Below, piece after piece: positions 61,240-64,000 of a DNA stretch of 64,000 nucleotides; position 1 is the stretch's first letter, and every line of letters starts with the position of its first letter. Position numbers and translations under genes: made by a program. Source of the stretch: Sipunculus nudus (taxonomy: Eukaryota; Annelida; Sipuncula; Golfingiida; Sipunculidae); contig CM049316.1 of NCBI GenBank assembly GCA_026874595.1, forward strand, positions 76,303,676-76,367,675, given 5' to 3'. The notes under the pieces are model-generated. The model worked only from the letters and a program-made list of their open reading frames with translations. It was not told the DNA's origin and did not search any database.

Positions 61240-63380
61240 AGAAAAACATACGATGTTAATGATTTTCGTGGGGTAACTCTGCTGCCTGTGTTATATAGGC
61301 TATACAAAAATGTATTGTTGAATCGCATCTCTTCTTGGAGTTCTATTTACCTTTCAAATTTTCCAGACTCTAGGCAGTTTGGCTACGAGAAGGGATTGTC
61401 TAGTTTAAATGCTTCATTTGTTCTCCAGGAATGTATTTCGTATTTTTCTGAACGTAATTCGCCGTTATATGCCTGTTTTTAGATACTTCTAAGGCTTTTG
61501 ATGTCGTGTGGCATGACGGTCTCTTGTATAAACTTTATGATATGGGTATAAATGGGAAACTTTGGCGAATCATACGTAATATGTACACCGGTTGTGTTTC
61601 AATGGTGCGGATAGGGAGTGACCTTTCGCATGCATTTAATATATTACAGTCTGTTAGACAAGGAGGTATTTTATCACCTTGGCTGCACCTTGTTTATATA
61701 AATGAACTATTAGTACAACTACGAAAAAGCGGGTTTGGTGCGACTATTGATGGGACCTATTGTGGGTCTCCCAGTCAGGCGGATGACGTCTGTCTACTGG
61801 CATCGTCTCCGAGAGTGCTCCAAGCACTTCTAGATATTTGTGGGACCTATAGTAAAATGTGGAGGTTTCATTATAATGTAAGCAAAACAAAAATAGTAAT
61901 CTTTGGAATAAACAGAGTTCCTAACATATCTTGGTACTTAGGCGATAAATTGGTATCAAAAGATCATAAAGTAAAACATGTTGGTATAATATGGAAAAAT
62001 AACCTGAACAGCAGGGACCGCACAACGCAGGCTATTAGGAAAGGCAGAACCGGTTTGATGTCTGTAGTCGGTTTGGCAGGTGACTCGAAACTTAATCCTA
62101 TTTCTATGGGTAAGCTCCTGCGGTCAGTAATATTACCGCGGGCGTTATTTGGGTGTGAATTATGGAACTGTCTCTCCGAGACAGAGTATTTGGAACTGGA
62201 ACGATTGCTTAGATTTTGCCTTAAAGTTTCTCAGGGTTTTCGTAAACGCACACGTTCGGTATGTGTAACCAGTATGCTTGGGTTTTTTAGTATGCGAGGA
62301 TTTATAGACATTTCTAAACTTTTATTCTTGCGCCGGTTATGTTGTTTACCAATAGGAAATCCATGTAAGACCATTTTCTTTTCAAGATTTTATCAAGTCA
62401 GTATTTGCAAACGGTCAACAAGTAAGGGTTTTGCTAATGACATTATTGACATCCTTAAGAAATACAACTTCATGTACACGTTAGAGCAGTTCCTCAGTTA
62501 TGGGCTGTTTCCTGGAAAACAAGTCTGGAAAAAGGTTGTTATGCAAGCGGTAGCGTCGAATGAACAACTAATTTTCGAAGAAAATGCTGCCGGGGATGCC
62601 CACCTTACAAATTTTAATAAAGTCATGCCTTTTTGTTGTATCAAACCATCTCCTTTGTGGAGAGCAGCCATGTACTTTCCGCGTTCCTTGTTCGTATTCA
62701 TGTTTTTAGCTCGACTGCTAGTAGATCCATGCCTACGTTATACTGATAATGAACTTTGTATACAATGTGGCTGCATGGTCTCAGACAAAGTAGAACACTG
62801 TGTATTTGACTGCAATGCCTTAAATGGCAAGAGACAAAAAATCTGGACCACGATGCGTTTGAACATGCAAGATATTTTAATTGATTATTTAGTTTTAGAT
62901 CGAAATATATTGATTGAGGCGGTTTTAGGAGGGCCTATGCCAGATGACTTATTTCTTGGGGACGAGGAATATTTTACATTTTTATATATATGGGCTAAGT
63001 TCATATATTTTTCAGTTCATGTTACCTCATGAAGCATGCATGGTTGCTTGCATTTAGTGTCATTTAATACATGTACCAACTGTTTAATTATGCTTTATTG
63101 TATGCACTGGAATATGTGCTAACATATGGCTGTCACTGTATATTTTCATTATTATAACTATAATGAAGCGTGTTTCTAGATAATATTTTAAAAGTAACAA
63201 TTCTCAGTTCAATTCCTTTTGTTTAATTCCTTGTGTTACGTTTGGTAATTCTTTATCTTCTTGTATGTCGCACTTTTGTATCTTTGCATATTACTAAATT
63301 TTCTGCTTTCACGCATATATATATTGATTGTTTATCTTCATCACTGGAGGAAATAAAGACTATTAATCAATCAATCAATA
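61240..63380 (+). mobile_element. 5'-truncated non-LTR (LINE) retrotransposon
   Basis: The element opens inside the reverse transcriptase (YDVNDFRGVTLLPVLYRLYK) and lacks the endonuclease and any ORF1, so it is 5'-truncated as is usual for LINE copies. The end is marked by GGAAATAAAGACT-type sequence and a short (AATC)n tail at 63363-63380, typical of CR1/Jockey-like elements that end in microsatellites. The exact clade is not resolved. Target-site duplications could not be defined because the 5' junction is uncertain. Confidence 0.8.
61260..63032 (+). pseudogene. LINE ORF2 fragment: reverse transcriptase and C-terminal Cys/His region, one frameshift
   Basis: Frame 1 (to 61482) gives FRGVTLLPVLYRLYKNVLLN and ends in a stop within TGTTTTTAGAT. 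A missing base there moves the frame, and the second frame continues LDTSKAFDVVWHD to 63032. RT motifs in order: A, LDTSKAFD with its Asp; B, VRQGGILSPWLHLVYIN; C, QADDVCLLA, where the usual Tyr/Ala before ADD is Gln; D, KTKIVIFG. Near the C-terminus CIQCGCMVSDKVEHCVFDC has the CxxC...HxxxxC spacing of many LINE tails. Apart from the frameshift the frame is long and intact (about 508 codons), suggesting a fairly young copy. Confidence 0.85.
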
Positions 63381-64000
63381 GACCTACACTGGTTGGGATT
63401 TAATGTCAACGGTAACATGTTGTTTGTGTATACATATTAAAAAGATTTAGCAAAATAAACAAATACTGAAAAACACAGATTGAGTTCATGGATCGTTTAC
63501 TTTGAGAAACTGATACTTCTTACTTTTGTGGCGTAACTGAAGGTAGGCCATATTATGGCAAACTAAACCCATGTACATTTGTTTAAACCAACATTTAAAT
63601 TTTGATGAATAAGATAAACCATCTCATTTTTTCCCAAATAAACGACAGTCAATTAAATTACGGTAAATAAGGTCCTCTTTAATAATCCAGCTCACGTAGC
63701 CTACTGTACAACTTAGGAACCACTCGTATCTCATTTACCAAAATAAACAAAAACTGAACAACACAGAAATGTAACATTTACTCCAATGTACTCTGCAGCG
63801 ACTTTTTCAAGATGGGGTGACTAAGAGCTTGTCAATACATCGAACAGCAATTCCATCATCACCATCATAACCGGTACACAGTATTTACGGATTCCGACAA
63901 ATAACTGATCTTTTAACATTTTTGTTAAACTTAACTTCCTCCCTGGGACATGAAGACAACCTTTTAACCCTGCGCAAAGGAAGGGTTTTGTCTTCACTCG
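63381..64000. other. No gene recognised
   Basis: AT-rich flank with a repeated phrase (CAAAATAAACAAA.ACTGAA.AACACAGA near 63450 and 63739), a short diverged local duplication. No exon was supported. Confidence 0.4.

Overview
This is a eukaryotic, AT-rich, intron- and repeat-rich window, most likely from a marine bivalve mollusc. The evidence is short phase-consistent exons bounded by GT/AG in long AT-rich introns, dense small inverted-repeat elements, intronic repeats with runs of 'aaggtcaaggtca', and a LINE-type reverse transcriptase. No prokaryotic features, rRNA or intact tRNA genes were seen. The organism call is inference. || LAYOUT. 1-22.7 kb holds no gene I can support. It is a mosaic of microsatellites, minisatellites, diverged direct duplications and terminal-inverted-repeat (TIR) elements. 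These include a 1.4-kb GC-rich TIR element (3.9-5.3 kb), a 15-bp-class minisatellite (5.8-6.7 kb), and a 5.45-kb TIR bracket with AACA flanks (11.6-17.1 kb) enclosing a second TIR element (14.7-16.3 kb). 22.7-25.1 kb carries decayed Ty3/Gypsy-like pol fragments on the minus strand. || 25.9-44.8 kb is the one well-supported gene. It is a plus-strand gene of 25 coding exons reconstructed here, about 1224 residues. It encodes an N-terminal CARD, a roughly 370-residue central domain whose first half resembles a GT-B glycosyltransferase N-lobe and has no P-loop, a second unrecognised module, and 15 ankyrin repeats. Fourteen repeats are encoded by separate phase-0 exons of exactly 99 bp and the last by a 93-bp exon. 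The layout (death-fold domain, central domain, repeat array) resembles an NLR-type sensor, but with a different centre. A role in innate immunity is inference. Its introns hold a 2.2-kb TIR element with ~330-bp tandem units, other dispersed repeats and a possible Ty1/Copia remnant. || 44.8-57 kb is mainly non-genic: SINE-like fragments, a hexamer minisatellite, microsatellites, a near-perfect 1.24-kb tandem duplication (53.8-56.2 kb) and a ~195-bp MITE-like element. 57.6-58.9 kb contains part of a minus-strand gene or pseudogene with one convincing exon and a second that needs a frameshift. 59.8-60.4 kb carries inverted GGTACC-rich minisatellite arms. 61.2-63.4 kb is a 5'-truncated non-LTR retrotransposon with one frameshift and an (AATC)n tail.
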